Assembly (NCBI GenBank): GCA_030549775.1
Contig: CM060180.1
Coordinates: 92,774,172 to 92,838,171, forward strand
Direction of reading: 5' to 3'
DNA from: Tamarix chinensis
Lineage: Eukaryota > Streptophyta > Magnoliopsida > Caryophyllales > Tamaricaceae
DNA: 64,000 bases
Shown: piece by piece, positions 1-12,300 of the stretch
Position numbering within the stretch: position 1 is the first letter of the stretch
Layout: each line of letters starts with the position of its first letter
Program-made: the position numbers and the translations under genes
The notes under the pieces: generated by a model
The model's database searches: none
Told to the model about the DNA's origin: nothing
Seen by the model: the letters and a program-made list of their open reading frames with translations, nothing else

Positions 1-726
1 ATGCCTACCTCTTTGTTTATTCTCTTCGGTATGCCTAGCATATTTGTGTAAATTACATGTTGATTTTAAAATATATTTGTAACTATTTATTTGATAAATA
101 AGGCATGTTATTTAGTGGTAGATGCAAAGTTAATGAATACAATTCAATAGTCACTTAGTGTAAGGTATATATAATAAATGAATAATAAGAAATTATTACA
201 AAATAAAATATTACATAAAATGTTCCACTATGGCTACCGCCAAACAGAATGTCATGGAGGATTTTCATAATCATCTTGTTGGTCTGCATTATAATGAACA
301 CTGTAGTTATTGTGAACATCTCCTATGTTAAGTGTTCTAAAATTAGAAAATGATAATTGAAATTGTGGATATTATGTTGAAGAAGAAGAACTACCATCTT
401 ATAGTAGTGTTACGCCAGGTTGAGATTGAGACAAATACTCTAGGTTTTGATTATGATTTAAATGACAGTAATAGTAATTTGGACGTGGATTTTATGCTCG
501 TGCTAATGGTATCCCAATGTTTCCATAGTTTTTATAGCTAGAGGACGAATATTGATAACCATAACATAGATTTTGCCCTTGATATCTCTATGCCTCTAAC
601 CAACTAGATGTGTTGCGAGCATAGTCTCCATACATGAGATTAGGAGGCATAGATTCACAAGGTTATGATAAAAATCAAATTGATGGAATCTTTGACCAGA
701 ATAAGCTAAGTGGCAACCGCTAGTGC
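1..726. other. AT-rich non-coding sequence with a fragment related to a hAT-type MITE
   Basis: No gene is visible. Positions about 100-205 align by eye with the inner part of the complete hAT-type MITE at 61237-61788 (about 61500-61605): both read CATGTTATTTA, then AATTCAATAGT about 50 bases later, then a TATATAT tract. This is therefore probably a loose piece of that repeat family. The rest shows nothing recognisable. The minus-strand gene at 6235-16507 must continue to the left through or beyond this stretch. Confidence 0.4.
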
Positions 727-960
727 CATACAATTAAATATTGGTCTCGATACGCAATATCGGCAAATATTTATAGGATTTTGGGTCAGTCAATATGCGA
801 AATTGGCGATGCACGACAGATTTAGAATTTTACATATTTATCGGCGATATTTCGGTTATAGGCTGATATTTGCCGATATTTTACCAATATTTCACATATT
901 TTGTAGTTTTAATGGAAATGTATTTGGACTTTATTTTTATTCCTTTTTTTCAATTTTGAA
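727..960 (-). mobile_element. Truncated hAT-type MITE (same family as 61237-61788)
   Basis: It starts with CATACAATTAAATATTGG, the terminal inverted repeat of the family, followed by the characteristic TATCGGCAAATATTTAT / TTGGGTCAGTCAATATGCG / TTATCGGCGATATTTCGG modules. The orientation is opposite to the copy at 61237. The second terminus and the 8-bp duplication are not found to the right, so the copy is truncated near 960. Confidence 0.6.
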
Positions 961-1039
961 AATCTAGCTTTATATCACACGTTTTCCGCTAACTTTATCA
1001 AATGAGGTTTAAGTTTGGATTGGACAAGTTTAACCTTGC

Positions 1040-1176
1040 ATTTGGCATACATTAAGCGAATGGGTGCACCTCTCCTTATGTTCAATGTGGCAGTTTCATC
1101 CTCATTCTTAGCTTAGCTTCCACATTTTTTCCCTTTTAAAACAAAATTTTTCAAAAGTAAAAAATGGGGTGTTACA
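1040..1176 (+). repeat. Remnant of the 3' end of an LTR-2-type long terminal repeat
   Basis: The stretch ends AAAATGGGGTGTTACA, preceded by AAACAAAATTTTTCAAAAGT. The complete LTR-2 at 21592-26166 ends in the same way (AAACAAAATTTTTCAGGAGT, then GGTGGTGTTACA). Only the last ~100 bases are recognisable, so this is an old fragment. Confidence 0.45.
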
Positions 1177-1496
1177 AAAGTAATATACCAAAGTACAAAA
1201 CTATTATTTTCAACTCCTCCCACTAATGTAGCTCTTGTCAATGAAAAAGCTTTGAGAAGTGTCTACCTGAAGAAGCTAATATATTAGGGATTTATATGGA
1301 AACTACTAAAGTATGGTTAAGTTCATCCAAGATTTTCTCCCCTTGTGTCTAATGTCATTCTGCAGCAACTATTTTTTGGGTTCCTTCTTTGCCCAGTTAT
1401 GTGTTGCTCTATTAGCTAACTTTTCATTTCTTACATGAGTTTGAAGTTTTTATCATCAAAATCTTTTTCGTTATATTTACCTTAGGTGCTACTCAC

Positions 1497-1829
1497 AAAT
1501 CAGTGGTCTAAGGAAACCTTGTTAGTCTCCCTAATCCTATACCACATTGCAGCACTAGCTAAACCTCTTTTATGTTTCCCATAAAAATCAAACACCACTT
1601 CACATTGTCTGCCAATAGTCTTACCACACCATGAAATGGCAATCCTAGAGTCCAACTCACCTTCAAGACTCAAGTTCCAAGCTCTTTCTACAAGGAGAAG
1701 AGCCATCTAAATGGCGTGAACCTCCACCACATTGATTTCCACAAAATCAATTGATATTGGGAAGATATCTAAATTTACCATGCCAATCTCTTGAGACACC
1801 ACCAATTGCTGCCTTATGTGCATCTAGCA
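1497..1829 (-). pseudogene. RNase H-like domain fragment of a non-LTR retrotransposon
   Basis: Read on the minus strand, the segment begins DAHKAAIGGVSRDWHGKF, which matches the first strand of plant retroelement-type RNase H domains. It continues EVHAI-stop-MALLLVERAWNL and ends RIRETNKVSLDH, resembling the C-terminal helix of the domain (RE.N..AD.LA). A frameshift near 1735 and an in-frame TAG near 1708 break it. LTR-1 copy E (1830-2704) is inserted at its N-terminal side. A domesticated RNase H-like host gene cannot be excluded, but the breaks and setting favour a dead LINE tail. Confidence 0.55.
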
Positions 1830-2704
1830 TGATGCAGGAACATCCAACATAAATGGGCATAATTTACTATTAATTTTCCCAAAAAAGAAGACCCAAAAAC
1901 CTTTCTAATTTGAAAAAATTTAATAAATTAATTTATAAGCTACTTAGCCATGCAAAAGCCGTATTTAAGCCATCACCTTTTGACAAATTTCAAGGGGCTT
2001 AAAAATGGCTCCTTTGGGTCAACATGGCTCAGTTTCTGGCTCTAACAACAGTAGGGGGCTGACTGGCTTGTTGAAATTTTTGGACACAAAAATAAAGGAC
2101 TGAAGGAACAAGAAAAGAGATAAATCAGTTAATGCTGATTATGGCAGAAAAGTTTAGCAAATGGCTATAATTGAACAAAAAGTTACTTTTTCTTTTCACA
2201 GTTTAATGATGTTTTAGCCCATAGCTTTTAGTCCTAGCTTAAATTTAGCTTTTTACTTGTAAAACACCCCAAAATCAGAGGGGAAGAGAGCATGGGCTGA
2301 CATTCAAGTCTGAAAAAAAACCAACAGATCTCGTTGACTTTGGTTAGAATTAAACTAGTAAAGGTTACTCTCTTTTGACAACTAAACTAGTTTGATTGGT
2401 TAACCAAATCAGTCATTTTTATTTTGATGAGTTGTAATGTAACTAAATGAGACCTAACATCCATTTTTCTCTCTGAAAAAGCTAAGAAAGCCCCACAAAA
2501 CTCAGGTGTAGAGTTTTGTTTATCTTCCAAAAAAATCCTCTTCATTGCAAGTATTTAAACCCTGGATGGTTATAGTAAGTATTTGATCTTGAGAGATCAA
2601 ATAAATTCCCTTTCCTCATCTCTTTCACAGTTCTTCTTTCAGTGGTAATCTCCTAACCCCACCACAATCCTTTAGTATAACTCAATTGCCTCCCATATGT
2701 ATCA
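1830..2704 (+). mobile_element. Solo LTR, family LTR-1, copy E
   Basis: This 875-bp segment starts TGATGCAGGAACATCC and ends CCCATATGTATCA, flanked on both sides by the perfect 5-bp duplication TAGCA (1825-1829 and 2705-2709). Inner modules shared with the other copies include GTTAGAATTAAACTAGTAAAG and GAGACCTAACA. No internal domain or second LTR is attached, so this is a solo LTR left by recombination between the two ends of a retrotransposon. It interrupts the RNase H relic on its left. Confidence 0.8.
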
Positions 2705-3924
2705 TAGCACCACGTCCACTCAACCTAAGGCAATCCCCACTCCTTCCGTCAACTTGCGTGGTCAACTTCTTTCCATGGTTAAAATAATGAACACAAGGGA
2801 CCCTAAGGACATTATTAATTATGTTGTTAAAAGACAATTACAGCCTTAATCAACCATCCAAGCCTTAGAACAACGAGGTTAAGGACCTCCTCAAGGTATA
2901 ATTAACTTCATAACTATGAAAATAATAATTAACTACCTAAATCTTCCTTTATAAGGCCCAACCCAAAGCTGTAGCGTCTTCCTGTAGGGCATATTATCCC
3001 TTCCCTAGGGTATATCATCCCTTCACTTATAAGGCATATTGTATCTCCCATAGGGCCACCTATCCCTTTTGTATGACACTTTTTAGGGTACCCACCAGTT
3101 GTAGGGTACGCTCTCACATCACAACAACTTCTAAGTTTTGAGTTTCTCCAAATCCACATTAAACCCTGGTGTGAATCAAGCCCGAGGTTGAATTTGTAGT
3201 TGTTAAGAGTCACTTTCATATTGGTGAACTGCCCTAGTGTAATAGTGTCAATTGCTTGATCTTTATTCTTCGATACTTCTCCAAATCCGATTTACCTAAG
3301 ACCCTAACCTATGTTGAGGGCTAAGAAGCCTAACCCTACTCTTATATATACCCTCAAACACAAAAACTCCCATAATTCATCATTAGCCACAAAATTTTAT
3401 ACATCACATCTAAGGGTTTTTCATATTCAACCTTCATCCACAACATAAATCTATTTGTTCTTTAATCAAATCTTCATTCAAGTTTCATGGTTCATTCATC
3501 CTTATATTCATGCACTGTTTAGTTATAATTTATGAACTTCATACTCTATAGAAACTTGTTTAATCATCAAGAAACACCATACTCCATAGTGATTGAAGGT
3601 TCACAAGAAAGAAGGAAGACTAGAAACAGTCAATGCCCAACATCATTGCTCATTCACGGGTTGTAGTTTTGATATTCAATTTAATCTTCCAATTTCTTCT
3701 TTTTTTCAAACTTCATCCATATTTTGCAGTGTTTATTTATATGAGTGGCTGAATTCCTTCTTATTAGAGGTGATATTAAAGCCTTGAACTATTATTTAAG
3801 TTTTTAAGAATAGTGTCTTGAGAGATTGTTCTTTGGCTTTATGTTAATGAGTCTTCCATATGTAAGTTTCCACCAAATGTGATATGCATAGTGAGTCCCT
3901 TGAGACTAGTGCTTGCTTGGTGGC
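2705..3924. other. Non-coding stretch with no recognised gene
   Basis: A short open stretch begins at 2698 (MYHSTTSTQPKAIPTPSVNL...) and stops near 2850. It is Ser/Thr/Pro-rich, overlaps the end of the solo LTR, and I cannot assign it. The remainder, including direct repeats built on TAGGGTA / CATATCATCCCTTC near 2990-3060, shows no recognisable coding or RNA feature. It is presumably intron or downstream sequence of the minus-strand gene. Confidence 0.3.
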
Positions 3925-4922
3925 TGATGCATATGCCAATACAAATTGGGTCAAGTTAGGAAGGTGGTTATCAATGAGGGATAACCGAATAAGAAAACAG
4001 AGAAGAGGGTGAAGAAAATGAGTTGAATATGATCTTTGGTACCTCCTTAGATCATATACTAACAAGAACCACCTAAGGTTTCAACACTTAGGATAAATCT
4101 TGTGAGATTTTAGGATTCAAACTTCAAACTCATGCACTAGAGTTGAAGGTGACTGATTTCTGCTGAGAGAAATAAGATAGCCAAATTCTGAGTTTTTTTC
4201 ATTCAAGTGTGAGCCCAACACTTATAGGAGAGTGTTGGGTCTCATTTAGTTGTAATACAACTCAACAAAAAAAGGACTGGTTTGGTTAACTAATCAAACT
4301 AGTTAGTTGTCAAAGAGACTAACTTTAACTAGTTTAATCCTAACCAAAACTAAAGTTGACTTTGTACTAGCTGAAACAAAGAAATCAGAATTGTTTGGGA
4401 CCTTTCCAATGTCTTACACCTGACTTGGGAGGCTCCTTACAAGTTGATAAGCTAAGCTAAGCTAAAAACATCATTAAAAGTAAAAAAGTAAAAGTAGCTT
4501 TTATGCTAAAGACTAAAAACATTATTAAAAGCATAAAGCAGAAAGTAACTTTTCTGCTGCCAGCCTAAAGTGTCATCATAGCCTAAGCATAGGTTTCTTT
4601 TCTTCCAAAAAAGGCCTGCCCCCTATGATACTTATAGCTGTTGCTGCTGCTAGTGCCCACATTTGCCCAGAAAAGTGTTGTTGGGGCTGCTATTGTGGGA
4701 GTTGAACTGTAGCCTATCCTTGGCTGGGTAGTGAGCCATTTAAGCCAAAAGAATGAGCCACTAAGGTGCAAAAAGTGGTGGCTGGATTGAAGTTTTGCAT
4801 GGCTTTCATGGCTTGGGATTTAGTTAAACTAATTAGTCCAAGTGAGGAGGTTTTTATGTCCCCCTAACTTAGAGAAATTAACAACTAAATTAATATCTTG
4901 GATAATGGATGCTCCTGCATCA
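3925..4922 (-). mobile_element. Solo LTR, family LTR-1, copy A
   Basis: On the plus strand it reads TGATGCATATGCC...GCTCCTGCATCA (998 bp) and is flanked by the perfect 5-bp duplication GTGGC (3920-3924 and 4923-4927). It is the reverse complement of copy B (10118-11093), to which it is very similar over the whole length. TG...CA ends, the 5-bp duplication and the lack of internal sequence make it a solo LTR. Its high similarity to copy B suggests both are relatively recent. Confidence 0.88.
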
Positions 4923-6234
4923 GTGGCTACGTGAATGACTATATTGTATGCATAGTTATTGCATCTAGGTTAAATAGTTTGGTTTTAAATGGAGTAGTAA
5001 GGCCCCTCAACAAGGTATGTTCATAGTAAAGGAATGTAACTAGGCATAGTACTATTTTGTACCCTTAGAACAATCCTTCTACTTAGTATGAATGTTTTGT
5101 TACTACTTAAATCTAGATCCAATATCCCAAGTACTTTCATGCATCTATACTGGAAGATATTGAAGAGATCTAAAAATGGTGCATCATCTTATTAAAACAC
5201 TTTAAGGAATTAATTTAAAGACTTGGTTGATATTTTTCTCATGGAAAAATAATCCACTTGGAACTGAATCTAGTTCGGTGATGAAAATTGAATCCCCAAA
5301 CATTTTCATTATTATTGTTAATCAGCTTTTCTATTTACTTGCCTTTATTAGTTTTGTAATTTTTATTTTCTTTTAAAACCCCTGTTTAGTATTATTTTAT
5401 TATTTAGTGTGATTACTTTATTTAGTTTGTTTAGTTTGCAGAATTGGCAGTAAGTTCTGTCAATCTCCATTTAGAATAATACCCTTATTCACCAATACTA
5501 TAATCATACAAAAAACTGAGTTTAAATAGTGTGTCAGCTTTCGTCATACCAAAGAGAACTAGAAATCAACTACAGAAGGAGTATCTCCATCATATCTGCT
5601 TTGATTGACATGAACCTCCGATTTATAAGTACTGCTCCTAAGCTCAGACCATATCTTAAAAAAATCCTAAGATGCATGAAATAGACACATAAGAAAGAAA
5701 TCAGACTGCGCCAAGATGCAACTCATAGCACTATGAAGCACTGAAGGAACTCAAAACAGCACACAAGCACAACAATATGTCCCAAAATAAAAAGGCAACA
5801 TAAGGACAATCCTATGTTTGCAAACCCAAGAAAGCAGTTACTTGGGAATACAAACTACATACTAGTCCGCACACAAGACCCCTTTCTGTAAGTACAAGAC
5901 AGAGGATACACTCAAACCTGAAAAAGCTCCATAGGAGCGGAAATGTTCTTCTCCCAACAATTAGAACAAATTAATGACAATAGCCAGGGGTACAAGAAGA
6001 AAACACAGATGCTCAACCAAGTCAATATATAGCCACCACGTCCTAAACATAAACTTACATGTTCATGCATGATGTCACCATCTATCTAAACATATGCATA
6101 TGCCCATATTGCAATGAATTTGTTCAAAACCACAAAAACAATATATATTGCCCAGTTTATTAATTATCAGATTTTTTCTTTCTTTAACTTCTTTATCATA
6201 TTTTTAGCGACTAATAGAGCATATGAATACTTAC
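4923..6234. other. Non-coding, probably intron of the minus-strand VAR3/OZ-like gene
   Basis: This lies downstream (leftward) of exon 2 of the minus-strand gene. I looked here for the next exon, which in this family should encode a CS.C..RG.C motif directly after the RDEAD end of exon 2, and did not find it. No other gene or complete repeat is recognisable. Confidence 0.35.
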
Positions 6235-6352
6235 ATCTGCTTCATCTCGGTTGACATATGCCCTCAGCCGTTTTGCAGAGTTAACAACTTTACGAAGATG
6301 ATTAGGACATCCACTTTCAACAATGGCTTGGACATCATCTTGAGATAATGAT
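6235..6352 (-). CDS. Exon 2 of the VAR3/OZ-like gene
   Basis: The 118-bp exon lies between a TGCAG acceptor (right side) and a GTAAGT donor (left side) on the minus strand. It encodes residues 111-150: SLSQDDVQAIVESGC, then PNHLRKVVNSAKRLRAYVNR and DEAD. KVVNS.KRLRA is a hallmark of the family. It ends in phase 0, and in relatives the next residues begin the cysteine motif VCS.C. Those are absent from the 6.2 kb further left. Confidence 0.8.
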
Positions 6353-9300
6353 CTGCATATAGTAACCCAAATCATAAAAAGAAATATTTAGAGAAAAGGT
6401 TGAACACAGCAGCATGGTTGAGTAATAACACCTTCAAAATTCCCAAAGTGAGAAGATGACACGTAAAGCAATTGACAACATGGGGCGAACATTTATACTA
6501 TCAGAAGCTTTCAGTTCAAAGTCGAATCTTCTGCATTCCCAACACAGGCAAAGCGAAAGAGGGTGAAACTCTCCCTCAAGCTAGATGGAGTTGCAATTTA
6601 TAAAAGGATAAAAAGATACATACGAAGTCAGACTTCAATGTGCGAGTAAGATTGCATTCTGAAATAAATGTCAGTTTCAAATAAGAGTTCAGCTGAAGGA
6701 ATCATAGCATGCAAGGTAGAGCTTGGGTCAAAGTATGGGTACAAGAACATGGCAAGGTGCTATGCTGAGATAAGGCATAGGAGGTTGTAACTAGTCAGTA
6801 CGTATTTTGGTTCACATATGATGGTGATATATATCAATTTGGTTCAAGAACATATTTTGGTTCATGTATGATAGTAGCATACTTGAAAGTAATAATAACT
6901 CCATTTAAGTTAGATAAATTTTCCTTTCAGTTTGCATCTGTAAACGCAACGAACATACTAAAATATTTAGAGAAAAATAAATGGACTCACAAGCATTGCA
7001 CCCACGATAATACTGATGAAGACTTACAGGAAACCGATCATCTTTACTAAGGGCATTAAATACTTCTTGGTGCTTTCTGTTCCCCAGATGTCTTTCCTCT
7101 TCCTTGTGGTTACATACCTTGTCTCCAGCAATCTCTCCCAATTTCCCCCAGTATCCAGATACTAGAAAATATCCCTCACTCCTGTCCTTATATCTCTTTC
7201 TATTTTCTTCCCTCTCATTTTCTCTTCAACTAGAACAGATGTAATTTTTGCTTCAATATGAAATTTCACTTGCAATCTCTTGGATATAACTGTGGTGTAT
7301 CAAAGGTATATCTGCTTCAACCTGATGCTGACCTAATATTCCCAAAACCCCAGTCACCCAACACTAGAAAATATATCAAACTATCATAAACTGAATCTAA
7401 TCCAACCTAATGAACTTGACACAAAAATTCAAAAAGGTACAAACACAATTATACCTAGGTTGAAGTGACATTAACTATAAATATGAACAAAGCCATAATC
7501 CACCAGCCCGAATGTTACCCAAAATTAGATCAAACCTGACCTACTCTATAGACGATTCATACTCATCGTCTTTTCCACCAACTCCGGAAATAGACGAAAG
7601 CAGTCTATGTTATCAACTGAATTATTAATTGAATACATCCTGAGAAGCTTTTTTTTCCTAGGTCTATTCAAGGATCAGTGACAATTCCACCCTCGCCTAC
7701 TAAGAGAGAAGCTTACCTATCAGATACCAGCTCAGAAAAGGATTTCTCCTCACCTCAAAGAAGGCTTTTGTTCGCCCGCCAAAGCACGAACCAACCGATC
7801 CAGCTGTCACGTAAACTACAGCAGTGGGGCACAGTTAGCCCAATTCCCCGGCATTGGAACAAGATCGGGTGGTTGAAGCACACCTAGCTCAGCCATCTGA
7901 GTCCTTTCAGGCTCACATACCACCAACTCTCAATCGAAACTTCTTGAAGCGAAATAATCTTGCCTGCTTTCTTTTGCCTAAGGAGAGCCCCGGTAGGGAG
8001 AGTGGCCGAGTGGTTAAAAGCGACAGACTGTAAATCTATTGAAGTTTTTCTACGTAGGTTCGAATCCCGCCTCTCCCACTTTTTTGTTGTAGACCTCAAA
8101 GAAGAGAAAGAAGGCATTCATCAGCGGAGGAAGGCCAACCGAGCGAAGCTCTTTCTTTTTTTTTTGCCATGAAGTTCAATTTGATCGTATGTTAGGTTAG
8201 CAAACTACTACGATCTATAGATTTTAACAGCCCAAAACACAATCAGACCCCATAACTTTGCACATTTATATCACAGAAATGCTATCATGGAATCAATTGT
8301 GTGAGCACGTGCATGTGTAGAGAGTGTGTTTATGTTCCAACTTGATTGGACTGACTTCGTCTTAATATTTTAGTTTCACACTTGTTTCATTGAAATAAAT
8401 CCTAACACAAATACCATTATATTTACTACTTTAATTTCAATACAGCCTTCTTGATCATCACCAATTAAACAAAATAAGTATTCCCTCCATTTCTGAAATA
8501 ACGTATTTTTAACTCTAAATTTTTGTTTCAAAATGAAAGTTATTTTAGAAAAACTAATGCTTACTCTTTAATTTTATCCCTATTTTTTCTCTTTCTTCTA
8601 TGCATTAATTGTCATATTATTTTCCAATGAATGATATAATTAAAAATAGTGTGTAAATTGCTAAAAAGACTTTCTTTTAAAAACGGAGGAAGTATCAAAT
8701 AGCATATAATAACATTTTATTTGGCATTTTGGCAATAAAAAACATATTTTCCAAAAATAATTAATTTTTACAACAGTAAATGTTTATTATGACTACTTAA
8801 TATTAGCACAAGAAGTTTTTGTAATTTGGAAAAAAAAAATAAGAGGAGGTTAGATGATATATAGGGAAATGAAAAAAAAATGGAGGTTAGATGGCATGTA
8901 TAAGCATCAATCGTGCAAATAAGGCACAAAGAGACCAACAGATTGCAAACATCACCAAGATGTTTGAGCAGACCCAACAAGGATTCCAAGAAATTCATAG
9001 AGGTAAAGAAAACCCAAATGATAGCAAAACAATCCTATAATCAGCCACGAGGCCATCAAATTAGTAAAGATCATGCACCCGCAAGCAGCAGAGTAAACCC
9101 GAATAAACGACAAACGGGACCCCATTGTAATGGAACTGACCAGCCATGGCCACTTTGACCGCCACCACAAAACACAACAACATCTGGCTACAAGCAATGC
9201 CCCTATCGTACTTGTGGACATAGGTCCCTCTGCCATCAAACAATTACTAGATGGTTGCCTCAGCCACGACAATACAACTCTTTCTAAGCACTCATTGACT

Positions 9301-12300
9301 ACTTCCACATATTTTTATCACCGATTGAATCTAGATACACTTAAATGAAATTTCCAACATATGATGGTAATAAGGAACTCTTGGATTGACTCAATCACTA
9401 TAAGTTATTCTTTAGACACCAATTTGCCTCAGAAGAAGATAAGTTGGGTCTAGATTCTTATCGTCTAATCAGAGAGGCTTAGCTATGGTATCATACTTTG
9501 GTTTTGGAGGTACCTGCCCTTAATTGAGAATCATTTAAGCAACATTGTAATGTGAGGTTTGTCCCAGCATTGCAAAGTAATGCTTTGGATGAAATGATTT
9601 TGTAACACCTGAAATAAGAGTAGATTGATAGCGAACTAAGCTAACCATGGATGTAGAAACCATGTAAATAATGTGTGTTCAATCTTTACATTTTTGCACA
9701 TCACTCACACAACATGTTAGGGACAAATACACAACTCAACTACCAAGTTATGTCGTTCAATATTATAGTACCATATACTAATCACACATCAGTATTCCAG
9801 TGTTAAAGGGTTAAAGAAATCTGTTATTCTATAAAAGTTTTTAAGACTGATGCAGGAGCTTCTAGTAGTTTAGTTATTAGTTTGTCTAAGTTCAGAGGAC
9901 ATAAAAACCTCCTCATATTAACTAGAAATTCAAACCAAGAAGAATCGCCCCAATCCAGCCACTCTTTTTTGCCAACCTTATGTGGCTTATAAAATGGCTC
10001 AAAAATAGGCTCACTTTTAGCCAAAAGGCTCAAAGACAGCAACAGCAGAAGCTGCAGCTAACAGCATGTTCAGTGGCTACAACAGAAGCTGACAAACACC
10101 TGCCCATTCAGCTATTATGATGCAGGAGCATCCATTATCCAGGATATTAATTTAGTTGTTAGGGGGACATAAAAACCTCCTCACTTGGACTAATTAGTTT
10201 AACTAAACCCCAAGCCATGAAAGCCATGCAAAACTCCAATCCAACCACCACCTTTTTGCACCTCAGTGGCTCATTTTTTTGGCTTAAATGGCTCACTACC
10301 CAGCCAAGGATAGGCTACAGTTCAGGTCCCACAATAGCAACCACAACTGCACTTTTCTGGGTAGATGTGGGCACTAACAGCTGCAACAGCTACAAGCATT
10401 AGAGGGGGCAGACCTTTTTTGGAAGAAAAGAAACCTATGCTCAGGCTATAATGGAACTCTAGGCTTGCAGCAGAAAAGTTACTTTTTGCTTTATACTTTT
10501 AGTAATGTTTTTAGTCTTTAGCATAAAAGCTACTTTTACTTTTTACTTTTAATAATGTTTTTAGCTTAACTTAGCTTATCAACTTGTAAGGAGCCTTCCA
10601 AGTCAGATGTAAGACATTGGGAAGGTCCCAAACAATTCTAATTTCTCTGTTTCAACTAATACAAAGTCAACTTTAGTTTTGGTTAGGATTAAACTAGTTA
10701 AAGTTAGTCTCTTGACAAATTAGTTAACCAAACTAGTCCTTTTTTTTGTTGAGTTGTATTACAACTAAATAAAACCAAACACTCTCCTATAAGTGTTGGG
10801 CTCACACTTAAATGAAAGAAAAAAACTGAGAATTTGGCAATCTTATTTCTCTCAACAAAAATCAATCACCTTCAACTCTAGTGCATGAGTTTGAAGTTTG
10901 AATCCTAAAATCTCACAAGATTTATCCTAAGTGTTGAAACCTTAGGTGGTTCTTGTTAGTATATGATCCAAGGAGGTACCAAAGATCATATTCAACCCAT
11001 TTTCTTCACCCTCTTCTCTATTTTCTTATTCAATTATCCCCCATTGATAACCACCTTCTTAACTTGACCCAATTTGTATTGGCATATGCATCATATTAGA
11101 GTGTTGCGGGGAACAGAAATAAAGGGGTAAAAGTCAAATGGGTCAGCAAGTACTGAGCAATAGTTGATTATGGAAGAAACAGTAAGCTTTATGCCAATTA
11201 TGATTGTTATTTTAGTACTGATGCATTTTCTTTTAACCTTTACTGTTGTTTTTAATCATGTTTTAGCCTGTAAAATAGATTGTAAAAAAAAAATCCAAAG
11301 CCAAGTGTAGGGTATAAAAGGCAGCAGGGGACGAATTTTTGGTTAGAAAGGTCCCTCGGACCTGATTCTTTTGGTTAAGATTAAACTAGTTAAAGTTAGT
11401 TTCTTTGATAACTAACTAGTTTGATTAGCTAACCAAATCGTATTGTAACTAAATGGGATTCAACACACTCCATTAAGCTCACATTGGAATGAAGGATAAC
11501 TCATTGTTTCTCTGCCCCTTCAACTCTAGTGCATGAGTTTGAAATTTATGATCCTAAAATCTCACAAAATTTATCCTAAGTATTGAAACCTTAGGTAGCT
11601 CTTGTTTGTATATGATTTAAAAAGGTACCATACCCTCTCCTTCATCTCACTTCTGTTTTTTTCCAATTTTCAGTTATAACCCCATTGATTACCCTCTCCC
11701 TAATTTGACCCAATTTGTATTAGCATATACATCACTTATGTACACTCAATTCAAACCCCGCCCCTCCTCTTTTGAGTGTACATGCGAAACTAACTAGATT
11801 TTTACTCTTCATGTAAGAGAACACCTTTGAACCCTAGATCCCTTTCCAAAATCTGTACATCCTCATTAGCACTCCCATATTCAATAATTTGTGGCCTCGC
11901 ATATAATTTTAATGATTTTATTTTTCTGCTTTTTTTTTGGGAATTAATTGTGATATCATTAATACCAAAATTCAACAGCTATGTACATCAATGCCTATAA
12001 CTCGCAATATAATACTAGCTAATCAGATAAACCTATCCACATGATCCAATCTACTTCCATACGAATGAGCTGTATGACATCTACTTAGCCTTATATAAAT
12101 TTTCTATGTAGGATCTTTTACCAGCACTTTAGGATGCATTGTCTTGTATTGAAAATCTCAGGAATTCCTACCCTACAAGACTCCAAAAATTGCATCTACT
12201 CCTGCTCAAGCAATAAAACTGTAGCTGCAATATTGGAGTATCGTAAACGATATTTTATAATTCACGGTTGTCGTAGCGTGATTTTTTTTTTCACAACAAA

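Noticed and set aside
2698..2850. Short frame starting MYHSTTSTQPKAIP
   Set aside because: Fifty codons, overlapping the solo LTR end, no domain; coding status cannot be supported.
7678..8172. Three short open frames around the tRNA
   Set aside because: They run through the mitochondrial intergenic sequence and the tRNA itself in different frames; no recognisable protein.
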